DNA of 64,000 bases, from assembly GCA_030068075.1 (NCBI GenBank), contig CM057834.1:97171119-97235118 (forward strand). Direction: 5' to 3'. Every line of letters begins with the position of its first letter. Position 1 is the stretch's first letter. The notes beneath the pieces were generated by a model. That model was not told the origin of the DNA, searched no databases, and worked only from the letters and a program-made list of their open reading frames with translations. A program made the translations under genes and the position numbers. This DNA is from Paguma larvata. Taxonomy: Eukaryota > Chordata > Mammalia > Carnivora > Viverridae. Below are positions 1-11,235 of the stretch, piece after piece.

Positions 1-55
1 CAGTTGGTACTTTTCAGCAAACTGCCTCCTTTGATTTAAGAAAAGAACTATTGGA

Positions 56-97
56 GGGGCACCTGGGTGGCTCAGTCGGTTAGGCATCCGACTCTTT
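56..97 (+). mobile_element. SINE head fragment
   Basis: Only the tRNA-like head of the carnivoran SINE is present (GGGGCACCTGGGTGGCTCAG, then GGTTAGGCATCCGACTCTT). The match stops abruptly. Confidence 0.75.
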
Positions 98-237
98 CTA
101 TGTTCTACCTGAGTATTCAGGGAGACCCTTTGCATATAAGTATTTTGTCATCTCTGGCATTGTTACCCAGGTAATGGAAAAAGTCCCAATTAAAGGCTAA
201 GATGAAAGCAAGATGTAGCAACTTGGTTCCCCCCCCC

Positions 238-392
238 CCAATGTTTATTTATTTTCGAGTGGAGGAGGGGCAGAGAGAGGGGGAGACAGGGGATCTGAAG
301 CAGGCTCCGCGAAGGGCTCGAACCCTCGAACCCCGAGATCACGACCTGAGCCAAAGTCGGATGCTTAGCCGACTGAGCGACCCCGTGCCCCA
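238..392 (-). mobile_element. carnivoran SINE (SINEC type)
   Basis: Read on minus: a GGGGCACGGGGTCGCTCAGT head, GATCTCGGGG and GAACCC blocks, a CT-rich segment, then AATAAATAAACATT. Somewhat diverged. Confidence 0.9.
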
Positions 393-1545
393 CAACTTGC
401 TTTTTGAATTTGAGGAGGTGCCTGACATCCTCAAATCCACCGCGGTGGATTCTCACAAGAAGCGGATGATACTACGAACCCAATAGAATAGAAATTTGAT
501 GATCGCGCCTTTGGTTTTCAGCACGTCGGTCACTGAGCAGACGAGCTGAGTGTTTGAGTGTAGTTATCGGGAAGTCCGCCGTCTCCATCTGTGACCGGAA
601 CACACACACACACACATCTGAGCTTTTCCATCGTACGACTTTGAGCTTCCCGAGACCATCGGCCTTGGCTCGGCCCTTCCTACTGTTGTATCCCACACGT
701 GGTCCCTGAAGGCTTTGTCCTTCAGTGGAGCCCTATTCCAGGAAGCAGTAGGGCTCAGAACCTTGAGCCACGGCTCACAGCACAGACACTGACCAATCGG
801 AATGCACGCCAGCCATAAAGAGCCATCGGACGCCCGCCCGATGGATAAGCTGCCTCCGATCCACTGGGCAGTTGAATTCGTGTGTGATGGGTTAATCAGC
901 CGACTTCCCTCTGACAGCCCGTGGGCTCTCAGACCTTCAGCCCTGACAAATCCCCTGGGTTTCCGCCTTCTTCAGTGCCAAGTAGGACGGAAAAGCAATT
1001 CTACATCCACCCCGCTTTCTTTAAGCTGACTCCGAATGGTGTATCCGCCTAGGGACATCGTTCCAGAAACGGAAACTGGTTCTGCCTACGGAAAACGATG
1101 AGGCCATCACCGTCCGGGCAGCGGGGAGCCCGCAGCGCCGCAGAGAAGGCTGGAGGCACAGGTTCACGCGAGGCCGGGGCGACCTGAGGGGACTCGCCCA
1201 GCCAGGCTCTCGGGCGCTGCCATCCCCGGATTTGTGTCACTCGTTCTGAGTGTAGTGTGAGTCAGGAGCACCTGTCTGGCCGCAGGGCTGGGGGGAGAGA
1301 GTGAGAAAATCGCCTTTATTTTTGGGCCTCTGCAGCTGCACGAGGGGCCATTGCTTCCACCAGGGCTCCCATCACTGGGCATCCTCAAGAGATGGAAGGA
1401 GGGTTCTAAAGCTGGGAGGGGAAAAAAGACAAACAGCACCCCTGAATTGGAACCAGGCCCTTTAGATTGCCAATCAAACGCTTTATTCAGAAAACCAGTC
1501 TTGTCTAATAAGTGTGTTTCAAGTCAACTTTAAAGCAGAGTCAAG
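393..1545. other. intergenic, no gene seen
   Basis: Contains a (CA)8 microsatellite near 599-617. Nothing else is recognised. Confidence 0.5.
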
Positions 1546-1803
1546 GGGCGCCTGGGGGGCTCAATCGGTTAAGCGGTCGACTTCGGCTCAGGTCATGACC
1601 TCACGGTTCGTGAGTTCGAGCCCCGCGACGGGCTCTGTGCTGACAGCTCAGAGCCTGGAGCCTGCTTCGGATTCTGACTTTGGCTCTCTCTGCCCCTCCC
1701 CCACTTGTGCTTTGTGTGTGTGTCCCCCCCTCTGCCCCTCCCCTGCTTGTACTCTTTCTCTCTCTCTCTCTCTCTTAAAAATAAATAAATGTTAAAAAGA
1801 AAT
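1546..1803 (+). mobile_element. felid-type SINE with TSD
   Basis: A full-length element, GGGGCGCCTGGGGGGCTCA to the A-rich tail, with an expanded CT-rich middle. It is flanked by a 14/15 TSD, TAAAGCAGAGTCAAG at 1531-1545 and TAAAACAGAGTCAAG at 1804-1818. Confidence 0.95.
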
Positions 1804-1818
1804 TAAAACAGAGTCAAG

Positions 1819-2331
1819 TTATCAGCTTTGGGGTTATCTGTGATGGGCTGTCACCACCCTGGCATGCCCACACCTCCCCTGCCTTTCCTGCTGTCTCTCC
1901 CCTCTGCACACCTGGCCACTCTCCACGCCTACCGCCCACTTTTTATATCCCCTCGGTCCTGGGCTGAAGGCACTAACTTGAAAAATCGTTGGTGTTCACT
2001 ACTGGAACGTTGTTTAAAATTACATAGTGTGGTATGTTTCAAAATACTTACTTAGAATCACTTAGCATCATAATTCCTAGGAATAATCTGTATTTTTTTT
2101 TTACTAAGATCCCTAAGTAAGCGTAGACAGGCTGGGTCGCCGGTGATCATAAGGTAAACTTTTAAGAGGAACCTTGGACCTTCTGCCCACATACGTCATT
2201 CATAACAGCACCATGACATGTGCCGCATCCCAGAAGTCACCTGAGAAAAGGAAGGTGGCAATGGAGATGACTTTACAATAAGCAGGACCCTAACTTAGGT
2301 CATGTATTTGTCAATAAGGTAAGCCACCTCC
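1819..2331. other. intergenic, no gene seen
   Basis: Between a SINE and tRNA-Cys copy 1. It includes an oligo-T run near 2093-2102. No repeat family or gene is recognised. Confidence 0.5.
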
Positions 2332-2403
2332 AGGGGGCACCCGGATTTGAACCGGGGACCTCTTGATCTGCAGTCAAATGCTCTACCCCTGAGCTATACC
2401 CCC
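2332..2403 (-). tRNA. tRNA-Cys (anticodon GCA), copy 1
   Basis: This is a 72-nt tRNA gene read on the minus strand. It has a 7-bp acceptor stem (GGGGGTA with TGCCCCC, including one T-G wobble), a D arm, and an anticodon arm with loop CTGCAGA giving anticodon GCA. The T arm has a perfect 5-bp stem (CCCGG/CCGGG), and the discriminator base is T. The internal RNA polymerase III B box (GGTTCAAATCC) is intact and there is no intron. The product carries cysteine for cytosolic translation. There is no TTTT terminator within about 80 nt of the 3' end. The 5' flank (2404-2512) is clearly related to that of copy 2. Confidence 0.97.
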
Positions 2404-2512
2404 TTGCCCTACTCTTAGTCCTCATTAGCATAGTTAACCTGTGACACCACAGCCGAAGCATTCCACAGTGGAGTGTACATTCTATTTACTCTTAGTTGGC
2501 CTGTGAAACTGG
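2404..2512 (-). repeat. duplicated 5' flank of tRNA-Cys copy 1
   Basis: Aligns with 4595-4700 upstream of copy 2. The shared core is AACCTGTGACACC and AAGCATTCCACAGTG on the plus strand. It is the upstream half of a duplicated tRNA unit. Confidence 0.85.
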
Positions 2513-4522
2513 CCAGTCTTGGTGACTTTTTGTCCAGGCTGGTAATGTTTTCGCCAATACAGTTCTCTCAAGCAATGTGTGGGTTTTCTATGTATTTGAC
2601 TCCATGTGCCAAAAGCCATGGCCGCAATTCTCTTTGACGTATGTTCTCCTTCCAGCTCAGTTATAAGTACTTGGGCACATCCTTAGTCTTTCTAGGAATA
2701 CTTTTGTCCAATTGAGAGGATATACTTGGCGCTGGCTTAATTCTTCAGCGCTCTTAATGAAGTGCATTTAAGCTGAGCACATTAAGCTTGATTTGGTTTG
2801 GGGCTATGTCTTACTGGAAGGCTCTGGATTTAGCCTTTTTGCTGAAATGGTGCCATAATAGCCTCGCCTTTGTGCTGGACGGAATGGTTTCATTTTTCTC
2901 ACCATGTAATTCTGAACTATCTAGATCGTTTCTAAATTCTGACTGCAAACCAGTCAGTTCTCTTCTGAACCCAAATCTTTTTTGTAGTACCTTATCAAAA
3001 ACAGCCCGTAACAAAATAGCTCAGGCATTCAGTGTTTTTCTTGCCACACACTGCTTTGTTAGGAAGACATGCCATGTACTTTATGTAGGCTGCTATGTTA
3101 TAGCAGGAAGTCCCTTCTGTAAGCCAATTTTAGTATTTGCCAGGCTTATTCATAAGAGTGTTGCAAAAACACCACAAACCTGGTGACACACAACAGTAGG
3201 CATTTCTTCTCATGCCCATGGGTCAGAATATTGAATGTGAATCAATTGATCGAGGCTGGGCTCGGCTGGGTACACCCGCTTCAAGCTGCGGGTCTAGAGG
3301 GGGTTGGCTTTTCTAGGTGAGCTGGGCTTGAGGTCGGACCTCGCGTTCTTCCTGGGGCCCAGGCTGAAGGAGCAGCAGCTCCCAGGATAAACCCATCTCT
3401 CGGGACTGGCAGAAGTGCCAGAGCACAAACCCAACTTTGCAGGATGATCTCAAGTCCCTGCCTGCAGACACCTGCTAACATCCTGTTGGCCAAAGCTAGT
3501 CACGCGATGTGCCAGTTATCGATTTTTTGCCGCTTGGGTCCAAATTCGTGCTTCCATACCTGCCCTGCAATAACGGACGGACTGGCTTCTCTCCTCAAAG
3601 TGAGCACAATGCTAAGAGCCGTCAGCAGAGGGCGCTGGAGGGATGTTGCAGGAGAAAAGGGGGCTTGTCTCTCTCTTTTCTGCTACGTGTTGTTTTGTTT
3701 TGTTTCGTTTTTCGATTTTTTGTTGTTCCTTTCCCTCCGTCTCTGGTGCAGGGTTGGTCAGGGGTGTGGGTGTGTGAGGACCCAGGCACACACCCGGAGA
3801 ACGAAGTCCCGCGGTGGGACCTGGTAGCCCCCCGCTGTGCAGGTGACCACACCCCCGGGCCCTCCCAATTCCCTGCGTGCACCTGCCGGCGGCGCCGGTG
3901 CCCCTCGGAGCTTTGGTACCAGGGCCCTCCAGGTCTGGATGCTGCACTCTCCTCGCCTCACACCTCCAAGGGGCTCTCCTGTGCCCAACAGGTTTGCTTC
4001 CTACCTGCCTGGAGACTGTGGACACGTCAGGTTGCAGCAACCTGGAGAGCGGGCTGCAGCCACGAAGCCGAAGCGGGGGGGCCCCCTTTCCAAATTTGTC
4101 CTTCCTTGGGTCCCTCTCCCTGGGGATAACTTCAGAGTTTTCTTTGCACCTTTGTCATTACTCTCCTTTCATAACGCGATTCTTTATATTAAATTTCTCA
4201 TTTAAGTTACTGTGTGGTTTCTGTCTCCTGGCTGAGTCGAGACTGATGCACACGGCCAAGCTCAGAGCAAAGAGGCGCAGAGCGCACTCATTTCTGGGGG
4301 AGAAACGGAATAGTCACAACGCAAAAGACACGGACTCAGAGAGGTGAAGAATTGCAGCCAGTGGGTCACCCTACCATACTTCCGCATGCCAGGGGAGAAA
4401 AGACACCCAAAACACACTAGAGTCTGGGGGAAAGAGGTGGGGAGGGCCACAGATGACATTAAATAGAATGTGGTAGCTGGGAAGCCATTTCTCCACGAGA
4501 GGCAATAAAGCATCGCGCCAGC
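2513..4522. other. intergenic, unassigned
   Basis: The stretch 2513-3190 is AT-rich with overlapping broken frames on both strands (132 codons plus, 67 codons minus) and looks like the remains of an old inserted sequence I cannot name. The stretch 3250-4520 is GC-richer and unassigned; its open frames show no domain. Confidence 0.45.
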
Positions 4523-4594
4523 AGGGGGCACCCGGATTTGAACCGGGGACCTCTTGATCTGCAGTCAAATGCTCTACCCCTGAGCTATACCCCC
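4523..4594 (-). tRNA. tRNA-Cys (anticodon GCA), copy 2
   Basis: This 72-nt sequence is identical in its mature region to copy 1 and read on the minus strand. The acceptor, D, anticodon (GCA) and T stems are all intact, with T discriminator base and B box GGTTCAAATCC. No TTTT tract follows within about 120 nt. About 105 nt of its 5' flank aligns with that of copy 1, including an identical AAGCATTCCACAGTG block, so the two arose by duplication of a unit longer than the tRNA itself. Confidence 0.97.
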
Positions 4595-4700
4595 TTGCTC
4601 GGGATGAGGTCCTCTTTACACTATTTCACCTGTGACACCGCACCAAGCATTCCACAGTGCAGTGGACGTTCTGTTCATTCTGTCCGCCTGCAAAACCGGC
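4595..4700 (-). repeat. duplicated 5' flank of tRNA-Cys copy 2
   Basis: Partner of 2404-2512, with the identical 15-base block AAGCATTCCACAGTG and similar spacing to the tRNA. Confidence 0.85.
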
Positions 4701-6827
4701 AGGTGCACCGCAACTCACTAAAGACCACTATGCGGCGATGACGCCGCCTTTCCAATTCCCCAGAGACCCTTCGCTTGTCGCCTAGCACTTTTCCGCTACA
4801 GCCACCCCTGAACTGCAGGAGGCACCAGGTTTCTGCGGACCCCAGCCCCCCATCCTCCTCTCTTCCCTCCTGCTCTGCCCCAGCCTCCCCAGCCTCCCCC
4901 TTGCTTGCTCTCTCGCTCGTTTTCCTTCACGTCTTCCCCCCTCTCCCCAGCCCAGTCCCCTCCTGAGGCAGTCTCCCAGGGGCTTGGTTGGGCACTAGAG
5001 AGGCGGGAGCCCCTGAATCCTGCCCGAGGCACAATGGGTAGGCGGCTAGCGGGAGGCACAAAGGCTGCTGTTTGGAGGCCCACAGCCCTGGCGCAAGGAT
5101 CCTTGCTTTGTGGCCAGAGATCTCTCTTTCTTCTGCCCCATTCTGCCTTGCCTGTGCCCACGCCCCCACCCTAACCCCCTCCCCATGGCAGACCTTGGCT
5201 CACATAGCGAGGAAAGCACCAGTCCTTCCTAAAAGGCACCAGGACAGTGACCTATGTTATGTTACATGACGTCAGAGACCAGCGAGATTCACTTTTCAGA
5301 GACCCCGGAGGATGCCGGGCTACGCAATGGACCATGCAGTAAAAGAGGGGAGGAACTTTTCTCATCCCCGTGCAGCTTACTTATCTCCTTACTTCGTTAC
5401 ACAAGTCACATGGTTCACTATAAAAATATAATGTAAATTCGAAGTAAGTATTCCAGCGAGGACCGAGCAGTGCCCCATCTAGGATGTTGCTAACATAATC
5501 CACCTGCCACCGTGTTGCCAGCCGGTTGCCCGCCCCGTGAAACACCACCTTTTTGTTAAGGGATGGGATTGGAGAGCGGGGCCCCCTTCCCTGGCGCGGC
5601 CAGGTTCGCCAGGTGGGGCGAAATCCATTCGGCGGAGCTGGTTCCTAGCCTCCCTGCCTGAAGTTCCGGCCGTCGTTTCTGAGTCCATCGCATAAGCCCC
5701 GATCGGTGTGAAGATCCCGCTCTCTTCTGATTCCTGTCCTATCTTTCACGCATGTGACAAAGATGCTGTTAATTTAACTGACATTGTAAGTCAGTAACCC
5801 ACAGGCTCAAACCCTTCTTTTGGTTGGAGGCGTTTCCGGTTATTTAGGGGTAAGAGAGAGACTCTGTGCCTGGCCCTGGGTAGAGGGCTTACGCATTTGA
5901 CCTTCGTTTGGCTTCTCTGAGTTCCAATGCCAATGGAATTAGCCGCTTTACTGTATGGGGTCGCTGGTGTTCTGGCCTGGCCCTCATCGGGCACTCCATT
6001 CCATGCGACCCTGGCAACATTCAACTCGCCTGTTTTGTCACTGTGTGCCAACGCCTGCCAGGTCCCAGTTCGTGAATCACTGGCTAGATGGTCGCTGCTT
6101 TTAGCCCCAACGAGACCAGATGACCGATGTCCTGTTCCCTTCACTTCCCGCACCCTCCTTCTGGTATCAATTCTCACACTGCAGCATTCTGTCTCAGAAA
6201 TAGAAACTGATCATGGCTAATTGAAACAAACAAGGAAATTATTGGCACGACGATGAAAATCTCGGACCACTGAAGGAAATCTAGACATCTACACTCAGAA
6301 AATGGGCAGAATTAAAGGGCAGCTGGGGCGGGGGGGGGCAGGATCATTTACCCCCAAAGAGCATCCCGGTTAGGGGGCTGATAACTGCACCCACTGTGCG
6401 CCGGCTGCAGCCACGAGCCCCACCGCCAATGCCAGAGCTGTGCTCCCCCATCCCCACCTGGAGTAAATTCCAGACTCTTCCTGCTCGTGTGTACCTCATT
6501 TCACGTTCCAAGTCTCAATCACGTGCATGTGGTCGCCTCAGCTTGGGGCACTGCTGGGGTTGGTGGGAGGGCAAAGTCCGGTACTTTTGCCTTTTGTAGC
6601 GTAGTTACGGCCTGGTTTCCACCAGCCATGCACAGCTCTGGACCCCCCCAGAATGCAAAGGAACTTCAAACGCTGAGGGTGTAAGAAAGATGGTTACAAA
6701 TACCTACCGCGAGTATCACTGGCGAGACTCGGTTAATGCCAGAATAAGGAATGTGGAAAATTGTGTAGTGCTCCCAGCCTGGGGGAAGCTTTCTAGCAAA
6801 CGCCTGATCTGCCCTTCCCTCTTGCCT
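4701..6827. other. intergenic, no gene seen
   Basis: Partly GC-rich single-copy-looking DNA. No repeat family or coding exon is recognised. Confidence 0.45.
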
Positions 6828-6975
6828 TTTTTTTTTTTTTTTCTTTCAATTCCCGTGTAATGAACACACAGCGTTATGTTAGTTTCGGGGGTACAGTATA
6901 GTGATTCATCAATTCCATGTATTACTCAGTTCTCATCAAGGTACGTGTCCTCTTAATTTCTCTCTCCCCTTCTCG
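6828..6975 (-). mobile_element. L1 3' end fragment
   Basis: An oligo-T run, then a sequence resembling the reversed 3' untranslated region of carnivoran L1 (AACACACAGCGTTATGTTAG and ATAGTGATTCATCAATTCCA). Confidence 0.65.
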
Positions 6976-7019
6976 CCGGAAGATGCAGTTGTTGGGAATG
7001 CCAACACCAAGCTAAATAA

Positions 7020-7556
7020 AGATGACAGCGGGCCCATATTATTCGGTGAAATATTCCTCGGTGATAAAAAGAAATGAAGTGTCAAGCCACAAAAAGGCCT
7101 GGAAGGACCTTAAAGGCCTCTAGCTAAGTGAAAGAAGCTGATCTGAAAAGGTACGTTCCAACTGCGTGACGCTCTGGGAAAGGCAAAACTATGGACAGGA
7201 AAAAAAATAGGTGGTTGCCAGGGATTGGGGGGAGGGGAGGGACGAATAGGTGTAGCGGGGGGGGGGGATTTTCTAGAACAGTGGAACTATCTTTTATGAT
7301 GCAGTAGTTGTGGATACATGGCATTATGCATTGGTCAAAACCCATAAAACTGTAGGAGCCTTAATGTAAACTATAGGTTATTAATAATGTATCAATATTC
7401 ATTCACTGATTTTAACAAATGTCCCACACTGGTGGAAGGTGTTAATGACGGGGAAACTGGGGCGGGGGTGGGGGAGGTGAGGGGGTATAGAACTCTCAGT
7501 ACTTTCTGCCCAGCTTTTCTGTAAACCTGAAACTGTTCTAAGAAATAAAGTCTACA
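7020..7556 (+). mobile_element. ancient L1M 3' end
   Basis: Resembles the 3' end of old mammalian L1, with GGTGGTTGCCAGGGATTGGG, AATAATGTATCAATATTCAT, then CTGAAACTGTTCTAAGAAAT and AATAAAG. A younger L1 was inserted directly after its tail. Confidence 0.75.
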
Positions 7557-7564
7557 ACATACAT

Positions 7565-8790
7565 ATTTTTAAAAAAAATAATTTGTCAAATTGGTTTCCA
7601 TATAGCACCCAGGTCTCATCCCAACAGTGCCCTCCTCTGTGCCCGTTACCTACCCTCCCTCCTCCCACACCCCCCTCACCCCTCAGTTTGTTCTTAGTCT
7701 TTGAGAATCTCTTATGTTTTGTCTCCCTCTCTCTCTGTGTCTTTTTTCTTTTCCTCTCTTCCCCTCTCCCCTGGTTTTCTGCTAAGTCTCTCAAAATCCA
7801 CCTATGCGCGGAAACATGGTATCTGTCTTTCTCTGCCTGACTTATTTCACTCAGCATAATACCCTCCAGTTCCATCCATGTTGCCATGCATGGCCAGATT
7901 TCATTCTTCCTCATTGCCATGCAGTATTCCATTGTATATATGTACCACAACTTCTTTATCCATTCGTCAGTTGATGGGCACTTGGTCTCTTTCCATGATT
8001 TGGCTATGGTCGAAAGTGTTGCTATGAACATTGGGGTACACGTGCCCCTATACATCAGCATTCCTGTGTCTCTTGGGTAGATTCCTAGCAGTGCTGTTGC
8101 TGGGTCATAGGGTAGCTCTATTTCCATTTTTTTGAGGAACCCCCACCCCATTTTCCAGGACGGCTGCACTAGTTTGCATTCCCACCAACAGTGCAAGAGG
8201 GTGCCTGTTTCTCCACATCCTCGCCAGCATCTATAGTTTCCTGATTTGTTCATTTTAGCCACTCTGACTGGTGTGAGGTGGTATCTCAGTGTGGTTTTGA
8301 TTTGTATTTCCCTGATGATGAGTGATGTTGAGCATCGTTTCATGTGTCCGTTGGCCATCTGGATGTCCTCTTTGGAGAAGTGTCTATTCATATCTTCTGC
8401 CCATTTCTTCACTGGATTATTTGTTTTTCGGGTGTGGAGTTTGGTAAGTTCTTTATAGACTTTAGATACAAGCCCTTTATCCAATATGTCATTTGCAATT
8501 ATCCTTTCCCATTCCGTCGGTTGTCTACTAGTTTTTTGGTTGCTTTCTTTGCCGTGCAGGAGCTTTTTATCTTGATGAGGTCCCAATAGTTCATTTTTGC
8601 TTTAAATTCTCTCACCTTTGGAGATGTGTCGCATAGGAAATTGCTGTGGCTCAGGTCAAAGAGGTTTTTTCCTGCTTTCTCCTCTAGGATTTTGATGGTT
8701 TCTTGTCTCACATTCAGGTCCTTCATCCATTTAGAGTTTATTTTTGTGAGTGGTGTAAGGAAGTGGTCTAGTTTCATTCTTCGGCATGTA
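7565..8790 (-). mobile_element. 5'-truncated felid-type L1, end of ORF2
   Basis: A minus-strand frame of 344 codons (7552-8586) and an overlapping upstream frame (8499-8801) together cover the C-terminal part of L1 ORF2. Landmarks include [44 protein letters not shown] and [21 protein letters not shown] frameshift near 8530-8560 breaks the frame. The reverse transcriptase and endonuclease domains are absent, so it cannot move by itself. Similar A/T-rich flanks (TACAACATAC near 7553, TACAACAAAAC near 8789) may be a diverged TSD. Confidence 0.95.
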
Positions 8791-9622
8791 CAACAAAACA
8801 ATTTTTAATGACAGCAGGTGGGGAGCCCTGGAGTCCGAATCAGAGACCACGTGATCTGTGCTCAAAGGACCCACCTATGAGCCAAGGTGCCTTCCCCCCT
8901 CACCCCAATCGGTATCCAGAATCCTTAACACAGCGAGTCGCCCACGTCTTCCGTGGGCCGGCCTGAAGCCTGGGGGGGTCTGCTGCAAGGCGGAGGGGCC
9001 CTTTTCCTGCCAGGCCTCCTCTGCACCCGGCAGCTGCTCAGGCCCCCGGCCCAGGGCACCGGCTTTGAGAATCATACACATTTAGGATCCTCCGGCGCGG
9101 TCTTTCCCCACACGCGTCGGTGGGATCATCTAGGGAGCGCGGGGTTGGAAGAGGTAGGGGGAAGGGCAGAGGGGTGCGTGGTTTTCCCGTTAGGAGGGCC
9201 CTCCGTCCCCCTCCCTCCCCAGGCCTCCCGCACCAGACTCTCCGGGGCGGGCGTGCGCGTGCGCAGAGCCGCGGCTCCAGGCCCCGAGGCCTGTGAGGTC
9301 TGGCGGCTGCGGCTTCTCTGTGTGTCCCCAGCCTCCTGCCTGCGTACTCACTCGAAAGGAGAAACAGCACCTGAGACGGATCACCAAACATACACGCTGG
9401 CCAGAGAGTCACAGCAAAAGGCCTCATTTTGGACGAGCAGGGCAGTTTCTCCAGGAAACCATTTCCGGAGACAGAAGATGGCCTTTCTGGCCTTTCCTCC
9501 CTCTTCCACTTCCGGTCTCCTAAGCCCTCCGCAGGAAATCAGCCCAATTAAAAAATCTGCCTGATTAACAGGTGGGGTGAGGCCAGAGATGCCGCCCACG
9601 ATGACTAGGAAAGAAAACCTCC
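8791..9622. other. intergenic, no gene seen
   Basis: GC-rich with several CpG, but open frames in all directions show no domain. It lies between the L1 and tRNA-Cys copy 3. Confidence 0.45.
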
Positions 9623-9694
9623 AGGGGGCACCCGGATTTGAACCGGGGACCTCTTGATCTGCAGTCAAATGCTCTACCCCTGAGCTATACCCCC
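9623..9694 (-). tRNA. tRNA-Cys (anticodon GCA), copy 3
   Basis: This is an intact 72-nt tRNA-Cys on the minus strand, identical in the mature region to copies 1 and 2. A TTTT tract on the transcribed strand (plus-strand AAAA at 9614-9617) lies about 5 nt past the 3' end and would serve as a polymerase III terminator. The 5' flank is only weakly similar to that of the other copies. Confidence 0.97.
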
Positions 9695-9929
9695 TGCCTT
9701 GGTATGGGTTACTAACAAGTATCTTTTAACTCTGTTACAATAACCAGGTGTCTTCCACGACGCCACAGCTGCTTTTCCTTTTTAGGGAGCCTGCAGACCC
9801 GCATCCCCCAGAGTGATGCCCGCTGGCCATCAGCCCCCCCTTCCTTTCCCACAGAGCTCCCTTCTTGTTTGGTGATTGATTCCTCTGCTGTGCCAAAGTA
9901 GCGACCACTCCACCATTTTGTCCCGTGGT

Positions 9930-10520
9930 TCGAATACCGTCTTTATTGGTTTATTATAATCAGGAAAACAGCCTTATTTTTAAAAGCTGTCTATTCAAGT
10001 GAAAATATCTACATAAAATAAAGTCAAATTAAACAGATCTAACGGGCAGATCTGTATTTTAGTAGGACCCCCCCACCCCCCCGTTTTCCCCCAAAGTAAA
10101 AAACTTAAACTACATCTCAGATCACCACAGCCCCAAATGTACTGTTTGCATTGTTAGATGTCTACAGATTTTAAAAACATAAATATTCTCAGATTAAGCC
10201 CAGGATGGTCGTAATTATTAAGGATTGTTGGAAATGTGTATTTTCTGAATCATGTAATTCTTTCCTTTACTGGGTGTGCTATTTAAAAAAAATAAGTTGT
10301 AGCTGAGAATTATTATCCAAAGTATTGAGCACTGGTATACATAACCTTTCAGCTGTGTAGACCCTTGAACCATAGCATTTTGAAATTAAAACAAATTTTT
10401 TTGAGCTTTGGTAAGAAGAATAATTGAATAAAGTCGTTTTTATTGATATCTTATACTCTTATAAAATACATATTTTTTACATATGAAGAAAAACAACCTC
10501 CAACCTAGAATTCTGAACCC
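9930..10520. other. AT-rich block resembling a 3' untranslated region
   Basis: A sharply bounded AT-rich block in GC-richer surroundings. It has AATAAA-type signals on both strands (TTTATT at 9941-9946; AATAAAG near 10017 and 10427) and no long open frame. It could be the remains of a processed pseudogene or an old repeat. No parent is recognised. Confidence 0.35.
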
Positions 10521-11114
10521 AGGTAAGCTAATATTTAAGCATGAGGGCACAGGAAGGGCTTGTCAGATGGGCAAGGGCTGAGGGCGTGCATTAGAGCAGA
10601 ACCCCACCATCCGCAGCTGATGGAGAAAGGAATCCTGGGGAGAAACAGGGACATGAGAAGTCCATGGGTGACCCTCCAGGGGGACCTGCAGCCTCCTCCG
10701 AGGCAGCCCCTCAGAGCCGATACCCTCATTCGGAGATCTAATAGGCTTCTCAAACCGAACACAGAGGGAAGTGAATGATTAATTCTCACTGCTAACCAGC
10801 TCCCCGCTGCACCCGTGTTGCCCACCTGAGTGGAAGGATTCCTACGGCGACTGGGGTCAAACACCTGCCAGCCACTGTTGGGTCACCTCTTTCTTTTGCA
10901 TCTAAAGCCGGCGGCAAGTCCTGTCGGCTCCGCCGTCGGATGTGTCTGCATCTGAGTGGTTCTCGCGGCCCGCCGCCAGAAACCCGCAGTCAAGGGCCCA
11001 GGGTCCGTCTCCCAGCTGACCCGTCCTGATACTCTCCTCACAGGGCTCCTCCCCCTTCCGTTCTTCCCCTACTTCTATTTCCGCCCAGACGATGGTTTCA
11101 AACATGAAGATCAC
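10521..11114. other. intergenic, no gene seen
   Basis: No repeat or coding exon recognised. Confidence 0.45.
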
Positions 11115-11235
11115 GTTTCCTGCTCTGCTCAGTAGCTTACTGCTCTCCTTAGAACAAAGTCCAAGTGCAGGCTATAGCCTGTGGGACCTACGGGAACTGG
11201 CCCCGGCCCTAAGCCCTTCCTTTTTTGTCTCCGGT
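11115..11235 (+). mobile_element. L2 fragment
   Basis: Resembles the L2 3' region (CTTACTGCTCTCCTTAGAAC, AAAGTCCAAGTGCAGGC, GGAACTGGCCCCGGCCC). Diverged. Confidence 0.55.

Noticed and set aside
1546..1620. tRNA-like heads of SINEs as tRNA genes
   Set aside because: They have box-like sequence but do not fold into a full cloverleaf with a 3' acceptor strand, and continue into the SINE body.
3509..4129. 206-codon plus-strand frame with overlapping frames on the other strand
   Set aside because: No domain, no splice or promoter support, and similar lengths in several frames of the same GC-rich stretch.
4371..4568. Small frames beginning MTADQEVPGSNPGAP near tRNA copies
   Set aside because: They are the tRNA-Cys genes read as protein; the same peptide occurs at two tRNA copies.
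7552..8586. 344-codon minus-strand frame as a host gene
   Set aside because: It is the C-terminal end of L1 ORF2 in a truncated, frameshifted copy.
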